A DNA stretch of 64,000 bases from Amycolatopsis thermophila (GCF_030814215.1 NZ_JAUSUT010000001.1:7006001-7070000); one strand, 5' to 3'; counted from the stretch's first letter, positions 44,582-56,493 are shown. Notes: generated from the sequence alone by a model not told the origin. Numbers and translations are program-made.

Positions 44582-47029
44582 TCAGGCCAGCCAGCGGTCC
44601 GGGCCGCCGGGCACCGGGTCGTACCGGCAGACCAGACCGGTGCGGACGGAGGCCGACAGGTGCGCGCCGGCGGTGGGCGCGCGGTCGGCGATGCGCTCGA
44701 TGGCGATCCGGATGGCCCGGGTGACGTTCACGCGGGCCCGTTCCGCCTCGGGCGCGGCGCGCCGCATCCGGCCGCCGAGCCCGGTCGCCCGCCGCAGCTC
44801 GTCCAGCAGCGCCTCCCGCTCGGCTTCCAGGGCGATACCCAATCGCTGGTTCCCGGTCCGGTCCGCGTCCCGCAGCGCCTCGTCGAGTTCGGTGAGGCGC
44901 CGCCGGTACGCCGACCGCGCGGGGGCGTCGAGCGTGGGCCCGAGATCGGCGGTGCCGACGCCGGCCCCGCCCGCGGCGAGGTCCACGGCCCGGATGTCGC
45001 GCCCGGGAGCGAGGACCAGCGCGCGCAGGTAGGCCAGGCCCCGGAAGTCCCGCAGCCGCGCCCGTTCCGGGCCCGCCTCCACCAGCCAGTCCGATCCGTC
45101 CCTGGACAGGATCCAGACGCCGGCCGGGGAGGGGAGGCGGTCGAGCACGGTCGTCATGCCGAGCTGTTCGGCGATCGAGCGGGCACGGCGGAGCGCGTCC
45201 TGGACCCGCGTGACGTCGTCACCGGCGCCCCGGGCGGACAACGTCTCGGCCAGTCCGGCGAGGGCCCGGGCCACGCCGGGCAGCGCACCGGCCGCTTCGT
45301 CCGTCGCGAGAGCACGGTCGAAGTGGGTGACGGCGTCGTCGAGGCGGCCGAGGACACGCGCGAGCTCACCGAGGAAGTAGGCCACCGGTCCCATAGCCGA
45401 GTTCGCGCCCCCCAGCACCACGTACTGCGACCGGTAGGGCGCCAGTTTGTCGTAGAGCGCGGCGGCCGCCGCGGTGTCCCCGGTCGCGACCGCGACCACG
45501 GCGAGCGCGGCACACGCACCCAGCCAGCGCGGGCCCGCGCCGGTCAGCACGGTACCCAGCACCCGCGCAGCCTCGGCCCGCGCGCGATCCGGTTCACCCG
45601 CGCGCAGGTGCGCCCAGGCGGTCGTGGCCTCGTAGAAGTGGCCCGGCCGCTGCCGTGCGGTCTCCCGCAGCACCGGTAGCGCCCGGGCGGCGTCCTGCCG
45701 GGTGCCCCGGTCGCCCAGCAGCATCCCGTTGAGCGTCCCGACGAGCGCCGCGGTGTCCGCGAGCCCGGCCTGCGTTCCCCGGGTGGCGACCGCCGCGATC
45801 AGCTCCTCGGCCTCGTCGTACCGGCCGCGCAGGACGGCGAGCATGGCGTGCCGGGCCCGCACCATGACGAGCGCGGCGTGATCACCGACGAGCCGGGCCT
45901 CGCGTTCGAAGGCGGCCAGCGCGGATTCCGCCTCGCGCACCCGGCCCAACTCCATCAGGGCGATGAACCGCCAGAACAGGGCGTCCCGTTCGCGCGCCGG
46001 ATCGCCGCCGCTGCGGGCGAGGTCCATGATCTCGGCCGCGGCGGCGAGACGATCCGCGGCGCCATCGGGATCCCACAGCGCGTTCAGCCGCGCCGTCAGC
46101 ACGTCGGCCAGCAGGCCCGGGTCGCCCGCGCGCCGGGCCAGCGACAACGCCTCGTCCGCCAGCCTCCTCCGCCTCGCGGCCGACGAGGGCTCACCGAGCA
46201 GTTCCGACGCCAGCCGGGCCAGGACCCGGGCACGGGTCGGCTCGTCGAGCTGCCGGTGCAGTGCCGTCTCGAGCAGGCGCACCACCGCGAGATCGCTCTC
46301 CAGGAACTGGGCTCGCGACGGAGCGCGCAGCGCGAGCGCGGCGATCGGGTCGGCCGCGCCGGACAGGCTGTCCACTTCGCGGGCAAGCGCGACCGCGGCC
46401 CCGGGTAGACCCCGCGAGGCGACCCAGACCGCCCGCCGCAGCTCCGCGTCCGCCGCCGGCAGCAGTGCGGCGAGGTCCGCCTCCCGCCAGGGTTCCAGCG
46501 GCACCGCCCGGCCCAGCACGGGCGGCTCGGCCCGGCTCACGAACAGCCCGACGCCTCCGCCGCGGCTCGCCACCATCGCCGCCAGCCGCCGGGTGGTCTC
46601 GTCGCCCCGGTCGAGGTCGTCGAGCAGGATCAGGCGTCCGCGTGTTCCCGCGATCATCCGCGCGACCCGCTCCAGGTCGGCCGTGGACGCCGTGCCGAGC
46701 AGCGGCTCGATCACCTCGTCGGCGATCTCGAGTTCCCGAAGCACCTGAACCCACGGTGGCACCCGGCCGGAGGGCACGACCGTGGCGCGGGCGACCCGCA
46801 ACCCGGCGGCTTCGGCGACGGCCGCCGCCTCCGCGAGCATCGTCGTCCGGCCGGAGCCGGCCGGGCCGAGGACCGTGACGACGGCGCCGGCTCCGCCGGC
46901 GACCTCGCCGACGGCACGGGTCAATTCGGCGAGCTCCCGGCTCCTGCCCACGAGAACCACGTCGCCAAAGGTAGGCGCCGGCAGGCGGATCGCAACCCCG
47001 GCGCGCGATCCCGCCGGCCGCACCAGCAC
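44582..47029 (-). CDS. Large AAA/STAND-type ATPase with TPR-like repeats
   Basis: 815 aa. N-terminal P-loop domain: VVTVLGPAGSGRTTMLAEAA with Arg in place of the Walker A Lys, and Walker B RLILLDDLDRGDE. Residues about 300-640 are alpha-helical TPR-like repeats (FLGELARVLGRLDDAVTHFD). A conserved C-terminal module follows: LVLAPGRDIRAVDLAAGG, PARSAYRRRLTELDEALRDA and AERARVNVTRAIRIAIERI, which ends without a LuxR helix-turn-helix. It resembles LuxR-family LAL regulators or COG3899 ATPases but has no DNA-binding domain. The GTG start at 47029 lacks a clear ribosome site; a GTG around VVLVGRSRELAEL is possible. Confidence 0.8.
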   Translation of the reverse strand: MLVRPAGSRAGVAIRLPAPTFGDVVLVGRSRELAELTRAVGEVAGGAGAVVTVLGPAGSGRTTMLAEAAAVAEAAGLRVARATVVPSGRVPPWVQVLRELEIADEVIEPLLGTASTADLERVARMIAGTRGRLILLDDLDRGDETTRRLAAMVASRGGGVGLFVSRAEPPVLGRAVPLEPWREADLAALLPAADAELRRAVWVASRGLPGAAVALAREVDSLSGAADPIAALALRAPSRAQFLESDLAVVRLLETALHRQLDEPTRARVLARLASELLGEPSSAARRRRLADEALSLARRAGDPGLLADVLTARLNALWDPDGAADRLAAAAEIMDLARSGGDPARERDALFWRFIALMELGRVREAESALAAFEREARLVGDHAALVMVRARHAMLAVLRGRYDEAEELIAAVATRGTQAGLADTAALVGTLNGMLLGDRGTRQDAARALPVLRETARQRPGHFYEATTAWAHLRAGEPDRARAEAARVLGTVLTGAGPRWLGACAALAVVAVATGDTAAAAALYDKLAPYRSQYVVLGGANSAMGPVAYFLGELARVLGRLDDAVTHFDRALATDEAAGALPGVARALAGLAETLSARGAGDDVTRVQDALRRARSIAEQLGMTTVLDRLPSPAGVWILSRDGSDWLVEAGPERARLRDFRGLAYLRALVLAPGRDIRAVDLAAGGAGVGTADLGPTLDAPARSAYRRRLTELDEALRDADRTGNQRLGIALEAEREALLDELRRATGLGGRMRRAAPEAERARVNVTRAIRIAIERIADRAPTAGAHLSASVRTGLVCRYDPVPGGPDRWLA

Positions 47030-47070
47030 GCGGACGCGCCCGTGGCCTCCTCTTCTGATCGGAATCGTCG

Positions 47071-47716
47071 ATGATCGTGCTCACCGCCCCGGCCGGGCAG
47101 ATCGGCAGCAAGCTCGTCGCATACTGCAGCAGCCTGAGCCGGTCCGCCTCGTCGTCCGCGATTCCGGCAAGCTGCCCGCCGAGGTGCGCGAGCGAGCCGG
47201 GATCGTCGCCGGGTCACACTGCGATCGCGAGGTCGTTGATCGCGCCCTCGACGGCGCCGACGCGTTCTCCTGGCTCATGCCGGCCGGGGTGACCGCCTCC
47301 ATTCCCGGCGCCGATGCCCTCGTCCGCCACGCTGTCCCGCGGGTGGTGATCATCTCCGCGCTCGGCCGCGGATCGCAGATCTACGCCGGTCACATCTCCG
47401 CGTCGCACGTGATGGAGGACGTCTTCCGCACCACCGGCGCGTCCGCTCGCCGCCGGGTACCTGCTCGACCACACCCGAACGGGGCAGGACACGGGCGGTG
47501 CAGGCCTCCCCCACCTCGAGATCGCCGAAACCGTCACCGACGTCCTCGGCGCGCCGCGCCAGCCCCGGGGGTCTCCGAGGCGATGGCCCAGTCCATGATG
47601 GACATGGATGTCGCCGGCGAACGGGGCATCAACAACGCCACGCTCCCGAGAACACCACCCCCACCACCTTCCGCGCATTCGCCGACGGAACCGTCAAGCC
47701 GGCGGTGACCGGGTGA
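47071..47716 (+). pseudogene. NmrA/SDR-type NAD(P)H-binding protein, decayed
   Basis: The start MIVLTAPAGQIGSKLVA is in one frame, then QQPEPVRLVVRDSGKLPAEV, DREVVDRALDGADAFSWLMP and RHAVPRVVIISALGRGSQIY in a second, and LPHLEIAETVTDVLGAP, SEAMAQSMMDMDVAGERGIN and TFRAFADGTVKPAVTG in others. It is a typical atypical-SDR (NmrA) protein of about 270 residues with four or more indels. Divergent from the ATPase gene. Confidence 0.75.
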
Positions 47717-48266
47717 TCACTGCAAGGGTCCCCGGCCGGCAGCTCCGTGATCGGCTGTCGGCGTGCTGCATCCGCAACGGGCGGTAGGAGTTTCGGATTT
47801 GCGCGACCCAATTCCACGAACCCACCAGGCGAGACATTCTCCTCGGTAACGCGGGTGCCCCATCGGCGCTCAATGCGGCCCGGTGTGATGCGTCGCGAAA
47901 ACGTCCACTTTCGGACAATATGCCTATGTCAATCCTGTGCGGACGGCGACATGAGGATCACGCTGTCACGTGTGCTGGCTCCACCTCGCCGAGGACGTGG
48001 TCCAGGCGAACGGCATGACCGGTGCAGCGGTGGCGCGGCCGGACCGAGTAGCCGCGACGCCGACGAGATGGGGCGACCGGACGGCTCGTGCGGTGCCGTC
48101 GCTCCGGTCGCTCTGCGGTGTGGCGGCTGATGCTTGCGTTCGGCGTCCCGGCGGGTTGTCACGGTGAGATGACTCGTCCCATGAGAGGCCGGGGCTGGGT
48201 GCCCTTCTCCGTGCTGGTGGTCGCCGGAGAAGCAGCGACGTGCCGTACGTCGCGCGTGCCGGCGAC
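47717..48266. other. Intergenic region without a recognisable gene
   Basis: 550 bases between the NmrA remnant and the end of the efflux operon. Short frames on both strands lack starts, ribosome sites and family patterns. Somewhat more AT-rich near 47780-47960 than its surroundings. Confidence 0.5.
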
Positions 48267-49853
48267 TCAGCCGCCGGCACGCGTCCGCCGCGCCGCGCCA
48301 CCGCCTCCACCTACCAGACCTCGCACGCCGTTGGTGTTCGACGTGGGCAGCGGCTGGCTCAGATCGGCCAGCAGCACCTGCTCGCCGGCGGTCAGACCCG
48401 AGGTGATCTCGGTGACCGACGGGCCGATCACCCCGACCGTCACTCGCCGAACCCTGGTCTGTCCATTCGCGACGGTGGTCACGGTCGCGACGGAGCCGAG
48501 CAGGTGCACCGCCGAGGTCGGGACGGTAACGGCCGCATCCGCGGTGCCGGTGATGATCGACACCGACGCGGTCGCACCCTGGTAGAGCTGCGGACCGCCA
48601 TCCGGCAGCGACACCGTGACCGGGTAGCTCGGCGTGCCCGACGACGACGTCATGCTGGACAGCATCCCGACCGAGGTGACCTGCCCGCTCAGCGGCGTGC
48701 CGCTGCCATCCGGGGTCACGGTGACGCGCTGGCCCGGCTTGACCTGCCCCGCCTGCGCGTCGCTGACCGCCGTGGTCACTTCGTTCGAGCCCGGACCGAA
48801 CACCACGATGTGCTGCTGGCTCGTGGCCTGCCGCCCGGTGGTGAAGTCGATCTCGCCGACGGTCCCGGCGATGGGGCTCACGAGCGTCGCGGCCGCCAGG
48901 TTCTGCTGGGCGACGGCCACCTGCGCGTTCGCCGCGTCGATCGACGCCTGGTCGGCCGCGAGCTGCTCGGCGGAGACCGGTGTTGTCGACTTCGCGCCGC
49001 CCGCCGACGAGCCCTGACCACCAGCCGAGCTCCTGCCGCTCGCCTGGCCACCGCTGGAGGACCCTCGGGTGGGCGGCGAGGACGACGAAAGGGGCGTGGC
49101 CCTCGGCGCCGGTGCCGAGCTCTGACTCGGCGGCGTGGTGCGCGGGCTCGGTGCCTTGTCGTTGGCCAGGGTCTGTGACAGCGTGTTCTCCGCATCGGCG
49201 AGCGTGCGCTCGTCGCTCGCGGTCTTCTGCTGGTCTGTTTGCGTTTTGCCGATGTCGGCCGTGCAGGCGCTCACCTGCTCCTGGCTCGGTGGTGGTGTCG
49301 AAGCGGGGTTCAGCACCGGCTGGCAGTCCTGCTGCTGCTTGGCCAGGTCGCTCTTCACCTGGTTGAGGTCGGCGTCGACCTCCTTCTGCGCGGTGACGAC
49401 CGCTTGCTGCTGCGCCGCGAGATCGGGGGGTTGCGGGGACGAGGTCAGGTAGGCCGCGGTGGTCATGTGGCCCGGGCCGGCAGCCGAGGTCTGGCCGGAC
49501 TCGTCGGCGGCCAGCTTCGCCTGGGCGGTGGCCAACGTGGACTGCGCGGAAGCGAGCTGGCCGGCCAGCGGGGTGCTGTCCAGCTGAGCCAGCGTCTGCC
49601 CCGCGCCCACCTGCTGCCCCACCTGGACGCTGATCGTCGAGACCTGCCCGTTGACCGGGAAGGACAGCGTGGCCTCGCTGATCGCCGCGACGGTACCCGT
49701 GGTGTCCAGAGTGGAGGTCGCGACGGCCGGCCCGGCGACCGCCGTCCGGTAGGCGGGGGACGAGGACGCCGACTGCGTCCAGACGACCACGCCGCCGGCC
49801 ACGACCACGACCACGCCGGCGATCACCAGCATCCGACCGGTGCGCTTAGCCAT
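48267..49853 (-). CDS. MacA/HlyD-type efflux adaptor (second adaptor of the operon)
   Basis: 528 aa. N-terminal membrane anchor MLVIAGVVVVVAGGVVVWTQ; lipoyl-like half VNGQVSTISVQVGQQVGAGQ; a long coiled/low-complexity hairpin (about 110-310) with Ser/Pro/Thr-rich stretches and an embedded Cys pair (DCQPVL, SACTADI); then LVSPIAGTVGEIDFTTGRQA and a beta-barrel region ending with a Gly/Arg tail. It overlaps the lipoprotein gene by 8 bases. Links an ABC exporter to the cell wall side. Confidence 0.88.
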   Translation of the reverse strand: MAKRTGRMLVIAGVVVVVAGGVVVWTQSASSSPAYRTAVAGPAVATSTLDTTGTVAAISEATLSFPVNGQVSTISVQVGQQVGAGQTLAQLDSTPLAGQLASAQSTLATAQAKLAADESGQTSAAGPGHMTTAAYLTSSPQPPDLAAQQQAVVTAQKEVDADLNQVKSDLAKQQQDCQPVLNPASTPPPSQEQVSACTADIGKTQTDQQKTASDERTLADAENTLSQTLANDKAPSPRTTPPSQSSAPAPRATPLSSSSPPTRGSSSGGQASGRSSAGGQGSSAGGAKSTTPVSAEQLAADQASIDAANAQVAVAQQNLAAATLVSPIAGTVGEIDFTTGRQATSQQHIVVFGPGSNEVTTAVSDAQAGQVKPGQRVTVTPDGSGTPLSGQVTSVGMLSSMTSSSGTPSYPVTVSLPDGGPQLYQGATASVSIITGTADAAVTVPTSAVHLLGSVATVTTVANGQTRVRRVTVGVIGPSVTEITSGLTAGEQVLLADLSQPLPTSNTNGVRGLVGGGGGAARRTRAGG

Positions 49854-50598
49854 TCGTACCCCCGGTGCGCTGGCGGGTGCCGCCGGTGACGCAACCGTCC
49901 GGCCCCGGCTGGCTGATGCCGATCGTCCGGGCGGTCACCGTGCCGGTGTCGTCGGTCTGCCCGTCCGCCGTCGCGCACTCGCCGACCTTGAGCGCGCTCG
50001 CCGTGGCGGACTCGGTCCTGGTGAAGGTGGTGGACGAGTCGACCGTCACCGCGATGTCGTTGCCCGCGCCGGTCTGCGGGTTGTCCTCGTGCACGGTGAA
50101 GCCGGTGGCGCTCACGGCGGTCACCGTGCCGGCGGTGCGTGCCTGACCGCTGCCGGTGTTGTTGCGGTTGGTGCCCGACGGCCGCGGGGCCCGGGTGCCT
50201 TGCGACCGGGCACCGCCGCCGAAACCGCAGCCGTTCCCGGTGGCCGGGCTGATCTCCACGGTCTTCGCCGTGATCGGCTGCCCGGTTCCCGCCACCACCG
50301 CGCACGAACCCTTCGCGACGTCGGCCAGGGTGGCCGCGACACGTTGGGTGAACCTCGTGTCCCCGGAGAAGTTCACCGTGACCTGGCCCGAGCTCGGGTT
50401 CTGCACCTCGATGCTCGACGCGGCGACCGAGGCGATCGTCCCGGACGCCGCCGGGCCGCGCGCCGCGTTCCCGGCGGGGGACGGGGCCTGGCTCGCCGAG
50501 CCGGCGCCACCACCTGAGCTGCCGCCCGAGGAGCCACAGGCGGCCAGGGTCAGCACGAGGGCGCCTCCCACCACCGTCAACGCCGTGCGTCGGATCAT
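49846..50598 (-). CDS. DUF5666-type lipoprotein
   Basis: 250 aa. Lipobox LTLAACGSSGG (Cys about residue 21), a Ser/Gly-rich linker, then two related beta repeats: SGTIASVAASSIEVQNPSSG with VAKGSCAVVAGTG, and AGTVTAVSATGFTVHEDNPQ with LKVGECATADG. This is the DUF5666 (OB-like) pattern. Exported and anchored outside the membrane. Lies between permease and second adaptor in the efflux operon; role unknown. Confidence 0.82.
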   Translation of the reverse strand: MIRRTALTVVGGALVLTLAACGSSGGSSGGGAGSASQAPSPAGNAARGPAASGTIASVAASSIEVQNPSSGQVTVNFSGDTRFTQRVAATLADVAKGSCAVVAGTGQPITAKTVEISPATGNGCGFGGGARSQGTRAPRPSGTNRNNTGSGQARTAGTVTAVSATGFTVHEDNPQTGAGNDIAVTVDSSTTFTRTESATASALKVGECATADGQTDDTGTVTARTIGISQPGPDGCVTGGTRQRTGGTNG

Positions 50599-50607
50599 CG
50601 CTGTCTC

Positions 50608-51843
50608 CTACTCGCTGCGCAGCGCTTCGATGGGTGCGAGCCGGGCGGCCCGGCCGGCCGGGTAGACCCCGAAGACGAGGCCGATGCCGATCGCCGTGAG
50701 GATCGCGACGATCGTCGCCCACGGCGAAACGGCTATCTGGATGGCGATCAGGTGCGGCAGGACCAGTGCACCGGCGATGCCGAGCACTGCGCCGAGCAGC
50801 CCGCCGGCGAGGCCGAGTACCGACGCCTCGACCATGAACTGGCGACGGATCACCGCCGGGCTCGCCCCGACCGCCTTGCGCAGCCCGATCTCCCGGATCC
50901 GCTCGGTGACCGACACCAGCATGATGTTCATGACGCCGATTCCGCCGACCAGCAAGGAGATCGCGGCGACCCCGCCGAGCAGCAGGGTGAGGGTCTGGCT
51001 CACCGAGCTCGCCGTGGTCAGCAGGGACTGCTGGCTGGCGATGGTGAAGTCGGCGTCGGCGGGGTCGGTGATCCGGTGCAGCGCCAGCAGTTCCTGGTTG
51101 GCCTCCTGGTACGCCGCCGACAGCGTGTCCGACGTGGTCGCCTCGAGGTAGATCGACTGGACACTCGTGCGGTTGGCGCCGCCGATGAGCCGGTCGGCGG
51201 CCGTGCTGATCGGCACGATCGCCTGGTCGTCCTGGTTCTGCGCGGTGGACGACGTGCCCTGCGAGGACAGCACACCGACGACGCTGAACGGTGTGGTGCC
51301 GATGGTCACGGTGCGGCCTACCGCGTCGCTGTCGCCGAACAGTTCCTCCGCGGTGGTGGGACCGAGCACGACGACGGCCGCCTCGCTGGTCTCGTCGGCG
51401 TCGGTGAGGAACCGGCCCTGATCCACCGTCCTGGCGCGCACCGTCAGCCACGACGGCGTCGTACCGACGACGGAGGTGGTCCAGGTCGCCGAACCCGCGG
51501 CCAGCGACGAGCTCCGGCTCGTCGCCGGCGCGACCGCCGCCACGTCCGGGGCCACGCCCGGTGCGGCGAGCGCGTTCGCGTCGTGCACCGTGAGCGTGGT
51601 CGCCGATCCGGTGCCACCGCGCACGCCGCTGCTACTGGTGGTGCTTCCCGGCGAGATGACCAGCAGGTTCGTGCCCAGCGAGTTGATCGCGGACGCGACC
51701 TGCGCCTGCGCACCCTCACCGAGGCCGACCGTGAGGATCACCGCGGCGATCCCGATGAGGATCCCGAGCATCGTGAGCCCGGAGCGCAGGCGGTGCCCGC
51801 GGATCGCCTCCAGGCTCGTGCGCAGGGTCTCAAGCCAGCCCAT
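50608..51843 (-). CDS. MacB-type ABC transporter permease
   Basis: 411 aa. One N-terminal helix (LRSGLTMLGILIGIAAVILT), a large extracytoplasmic MacB_PCD domain (about 45-270), then three C-terminal helices of the FtsX domain: LLLGGVAAISLLVGGIGVMN, REIGLRKAVGASPAVIRRQF, ILTAIGIGLVFGVYPAGRAA. Mechanotransmitting type VII ABC family. The start overlaps the ATPase gene end by 14 bases. Confidence 0.95.
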   Translation of the reverse strand: MGWLETLRTSLEAIRGHRLRSGLTMLGILIGIAAVILTVGLGEGAQAQVASAINSLGTNLLVISPGSTTSSSGVRGGTGSATTLTVHDANALAAPGVAPDVAAVAPATSRSSSLAAGSATWTTSVVGTTPSWLTVRARTVDQGRFLTDADETSEAAVVVLGPTTAEELFGDSDAVGRTVTIGTTPFSVVGVLSSQGTSSTAQNQDDQAIVPISTAADRLIGGANRTSVQSIYLEATTSDTLSAAYQEANQELLALHRITDPADADFTIASQQSLLTTASSVSQTLTLLLGGVAAISLLVGGIGVMNIMLVSVTERIREIGLRKAVGASPAVIRRQFMVEASVLGLAGGLLGAVLGIAGALVLPHLIAIQIAVSPWATIVAILTAIGIGLVFGVYPAGRAARLAPIEALRSE

Positions 51844-52537
51844 GGCCGCCTCCCCGCCACGTATCGGACTCGATCACGCCGTCGCGCAGGCGCACGACGC
51901 GGTCGGCGTGCGCGGCGACATCCTCCTCGTGGGTGATCAGCACGATCGTGTGGCCGGCCCGGTTGAGCTCGTCGAACACCGAGAGGACATCGGCGGTCGC
52001 CGCGGAGTCCAGCGCGCCCGTGGGCTCGTCGGCCAGGATCAGCGACGGCCGGTTGACCAGCGCGCGCGCCAGCGCGACCCGCGACTGCTGGCCGCCGGAG
52101 AGCTCGTTGGGCCGGTGCTCGATCCGGTCGCCCAGGCCGACCCGTTCGAGCAGCTCGATCGCGCGCGCCTTGCGTTCGGCCCGGCGTACTCCCGAGTAGC
52201 ACAGCGGAAGCTCGACGTTGCGCCATGCCGTCAGGCCGGGCAGCAGGTTGAACTGCTGGAACACGAAACCGATCCGGCGGTTGCGGATCGCCGCAAGCTC
52301 CAGTTCGGACAGATCGCTCACGTCCTCGCCCGCGAGCGCGTAACGGCCGGAGGTAAGCAGGTCGAGGCAGCCGAGGATGTGCATCAGCGTGGACTTACCG
52401 GATCCGGAGGGTCCCATGATCGCGACGTAGTCGCCGTCGCAGACCCTCAGGGAGACGCCGCGCAGTGCCCCGACCTCCACCACACCGGTGGAGTACACCT
52501 TGCGGACGTCCGTGATGTCGATGACCGCTTCCGGCAC
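51830..52537 (-). CDS. MacB/LolD-type ABC transporter ATP-binding protein
   Basis: 235 aa. Walker A MGPSGSGKSTLMHILGCLDL, Q-loop FVFQQFNLLPGLTA, signature LSGGQQSRVALARALVNRPS, Walker B LILADEPTGALDS and switch His in VLITHEEDVAAHADR. Drives the adjacent permease. Three bases separate it from the first adaptor. Confidence 0.96.
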   Translation of the reverse strand: MPEAVIDITDVRKVYSTGVVEVGALRGVSLRVCDGDYVAIMGPSGSGKSTLMHILGCLDLLTSGRYALAGEDVSDLSELELAAIRNRRIGFVFQQFNLLPGLTAWRNVELPLCYSGVRRAERKARAIELLERVGLGDRIEHRPNELSGGQQSRVALARALVNRPSLILADEPTGALDSAATADVLSVFDELNRAGHTIVLITHEEDVAAHADRVVRLRDGVIESDTWRGGGHGLA

Positions 52538-52540
52538 TGG

Positions 52541-53779
52541 TCAGCCCCCCAGTCCGCCGAAGCCACCGCGGCCACCGCCGGGGAAGCCGCCCGCGCCGCC
52601 GGTGCGGCCGTTGGGGCCGCTGCCGCCACGCGTGGTTCCGCCCGTCGCACCGGCCGGCCCCGGCATCATCACCTGGTCCCCTTCGGACAGGCCGCTGAGG
52701 ACCTGAGTCATCCCGCCGACCGACGTCCCCACGGTGATCGGCTTGCTGACCTGCTTGCCGCCGACCATCTCGTTGACCGTGGCCTGCGAGCCGTTGTAGT
52801 GGACGGCCTGGCTGGGCACGGCGAGCACGTCGCTCAGCTGTTTGACGACGATCGACACGGTCGCACCGGCGCCCGCGAACAGGCCCGGCGGACTGCCCGT
52901 GACGCTGATGGTGACCGGGTAGCTCGGCACCGACGACGATCCGGCGGCCATCACGGCGACCGAGGCGACGGTGCCGTAGACGGGTGCGTTCGACCCGTTG
53001 GGCGTGATGACGGCCTGGTCGCCGGTCTTGATCTGGCCGACCTCGGTGTCGTCGACGCTCGCGTTGACGATGTAGGACCCCGTGGAGATCACCACGATCT
53101 GCGCGGCGCTCGAGCTGGCCGAGGACGACGAGCCGCCGTTGGTGCCACCGCTGCCGTTGTTGCCGCTACCGCCGTTGGTGCCACCGCTGCCGTTGGTGTT
53201 GGCGCCGCCGCCCTGCGCCGGTGACGACGCGGAGGACGTGGAGCCGGCGGAGACCTGCTGCCCCACGGTCAGGTTGACCGCGGCCACGGTGCCCGCGATC
53301 GGCGAGGTCATCGTCGCTTCGTTCAGCGCCGCCTGCGCGTTGTCGACCTGGTTCTGCGCGGCCGTGATCGCCGCGCGATCGGCGCTGAGCTGCGCCGGCG
53401 ACGCGTTGCTGGACTCGTCGGAGGACAGCTTGGCCTGGTCCGAAGCCAGCGACGACTGCGCCTGCGCGACGCCGGCCGCCAGCGACGCGGACTGCAGTGT
53501 TGCCAGCGTCTGCCCCGCCGTGACCTGCTGGCCCACCGCCACGTCGACGGCCGTGACCTGGCCGGAGACGCCGAAGTCGAGGTTGCTCTGCTGCGCCGGT
53601 TCGATCGTGCCGGACGAGGAAACCGTCTGCTTGAGAGTGGTCGTGCTCGCGGCGACCAGCCGGTAGCTCGGCGCGTCCGCGGGCCGGGTCACCAGCCACA
53701 GCGTCACAGCAGCGGCCACCACGACGACGGCGACGCCTCCGATCGCCCACCGTCTCCTTTTCCGAAGCCTGCCCAGCAC
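52541..53779 (-). CDS. MacA/HlyD-type efflux adaptor (first gene of the operon)
   Basis: 412 aa. Membrane anchor WAIGGVAVVVVAAAVTLWLV, lipoyl half VSGQVTAVDVAVGQQVTAGQ, a short helical hairpin (AQSSLASDQAKLSSDESSNA), second lipoyl half MTSPIAGTVAAVNLTVGQQV, a Gly/Ser/Asn-rich insert (about 190-225), then a barrel and a C-terminal Gly-rich tail FPGGGRGGFGGLGG. GTG start with AGAAGG upstream. Exported-side partner of the MacB-type transporter; Gram-positives lack TolC, so it presumably shapes a cell-wall conduit. Confidence 0.9.
   Translation of the reverse strand: MLGRLRKRRRWAIGGVAVVVVAAAVTLWLVTRPADAPSYRLVAASTTTLKQTVSSSGTIEPAQQSNLDFGVSGQVTAVDVAVGQQVTAGQTLATLQSASLAAGVAQAQSSLASDQAKLSSDESSNASPAQLSADRAAITAAQNQVDNAQAALNEATMTSPIAGTVAAVNLTVGQQVSAGSTSSASSPAQGGGANTNGSGGTNGGSGNNGSGGTNGGSSSSASSSAAQIVVISTGSYIVNASVDDTEVGQIKTGDQAVITPNGSNAPVYGTVASVAVMAAGSSSVPSYPVTISVTGSPPGLFAGAGATVSIVVKQLSDVLAVPSQAVHYNGSQATVNEMVGGKQVSKPITVGTSVGGMTQVLSGLSEGDQVMMPGPAGATGGTTRGGSGPNGRTGGAGGFPGGGRGGFGGLGG
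53133..53195. repeat. 27-bp direct repeat in the adaptor gene
   Basis: Perfect copies at 53133-53159 and 53169-53195 (starting CCGCCGTTGGTGCCACCGCT), spaced by 9 bases and encoding two NGSGGTNGG units of the low-complexity insert. Likely prone to slippage in multiples of 36 bases, which keeps the frame. Confidence 0.9.
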
Positions 53780-54187
53780 GCGGACCTTCTCTCTGCACCA
53801 CGGAACCGACGGGCGAAAGCATCACCGGTCAGTCTGAAAGGTATCTGAGAAAAACCTCGTGGTAGCTGTGAATCAGATGTGTGTTCCGCGCGTTTCGGTC
53901 CGCAGACCCGTCCCCGACCGGCCGGCGGGCCACCGACTCGGTCATAACCGGCGGCGCGAGCCTTCGCCGCCACCGCCCCGGCGATCCCGCCAATCCCGGG
54001 TGGGTCGAGCCCGCACGCGGCCCGCAAGTGTGCGGTGAGTTGTTCACGACCCGGGAAACCGGGGTCGTCCACGGTTCCCCATACGGCGCCGCTCGTCGAG
54101 TTTGAGACCATCTACACGGCCGCGACGGCTGCCTGAAACCGGCCAACCCCGGTGTCAACCGAAGTCTGGCCGGCCCCGGTGTGGTCT
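53780..54187. other. Intergenic region upstream of the efflux operon
   Basis: 408 bases between the efflux operon start and the end of the ligC-type gene. Must hold the efflux promoter. The part at 53830-53880 is AT-richer. I see no convincing coding frame on either strand. Confidence 0.45.
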
Positions 54188-56398
<2,211 letters not shown>

Positions 56399-56493
56399 CG
56401 GTGCTCCTCGAAGTAGAGACGGGAATCGCATCCCGTCATCGGAAATCGTGAGGGTGACCGGCGCCGCGGCGCCGGCCTCGAACTCGGCACGGC

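Noticed and set aside
53133-53195. CRISPR-like repeat
   Set aside because: Only two units, within a coding gene, and spaced by 9 bases; it encodes a Gly/Asn-rich linker.
53881-54105. Plus-strand 74-codon frame upstream of the efflux operon
   Set aside because: No ribosome site, no recognisable pattern and heavy Arg/Pro/Gly composition.
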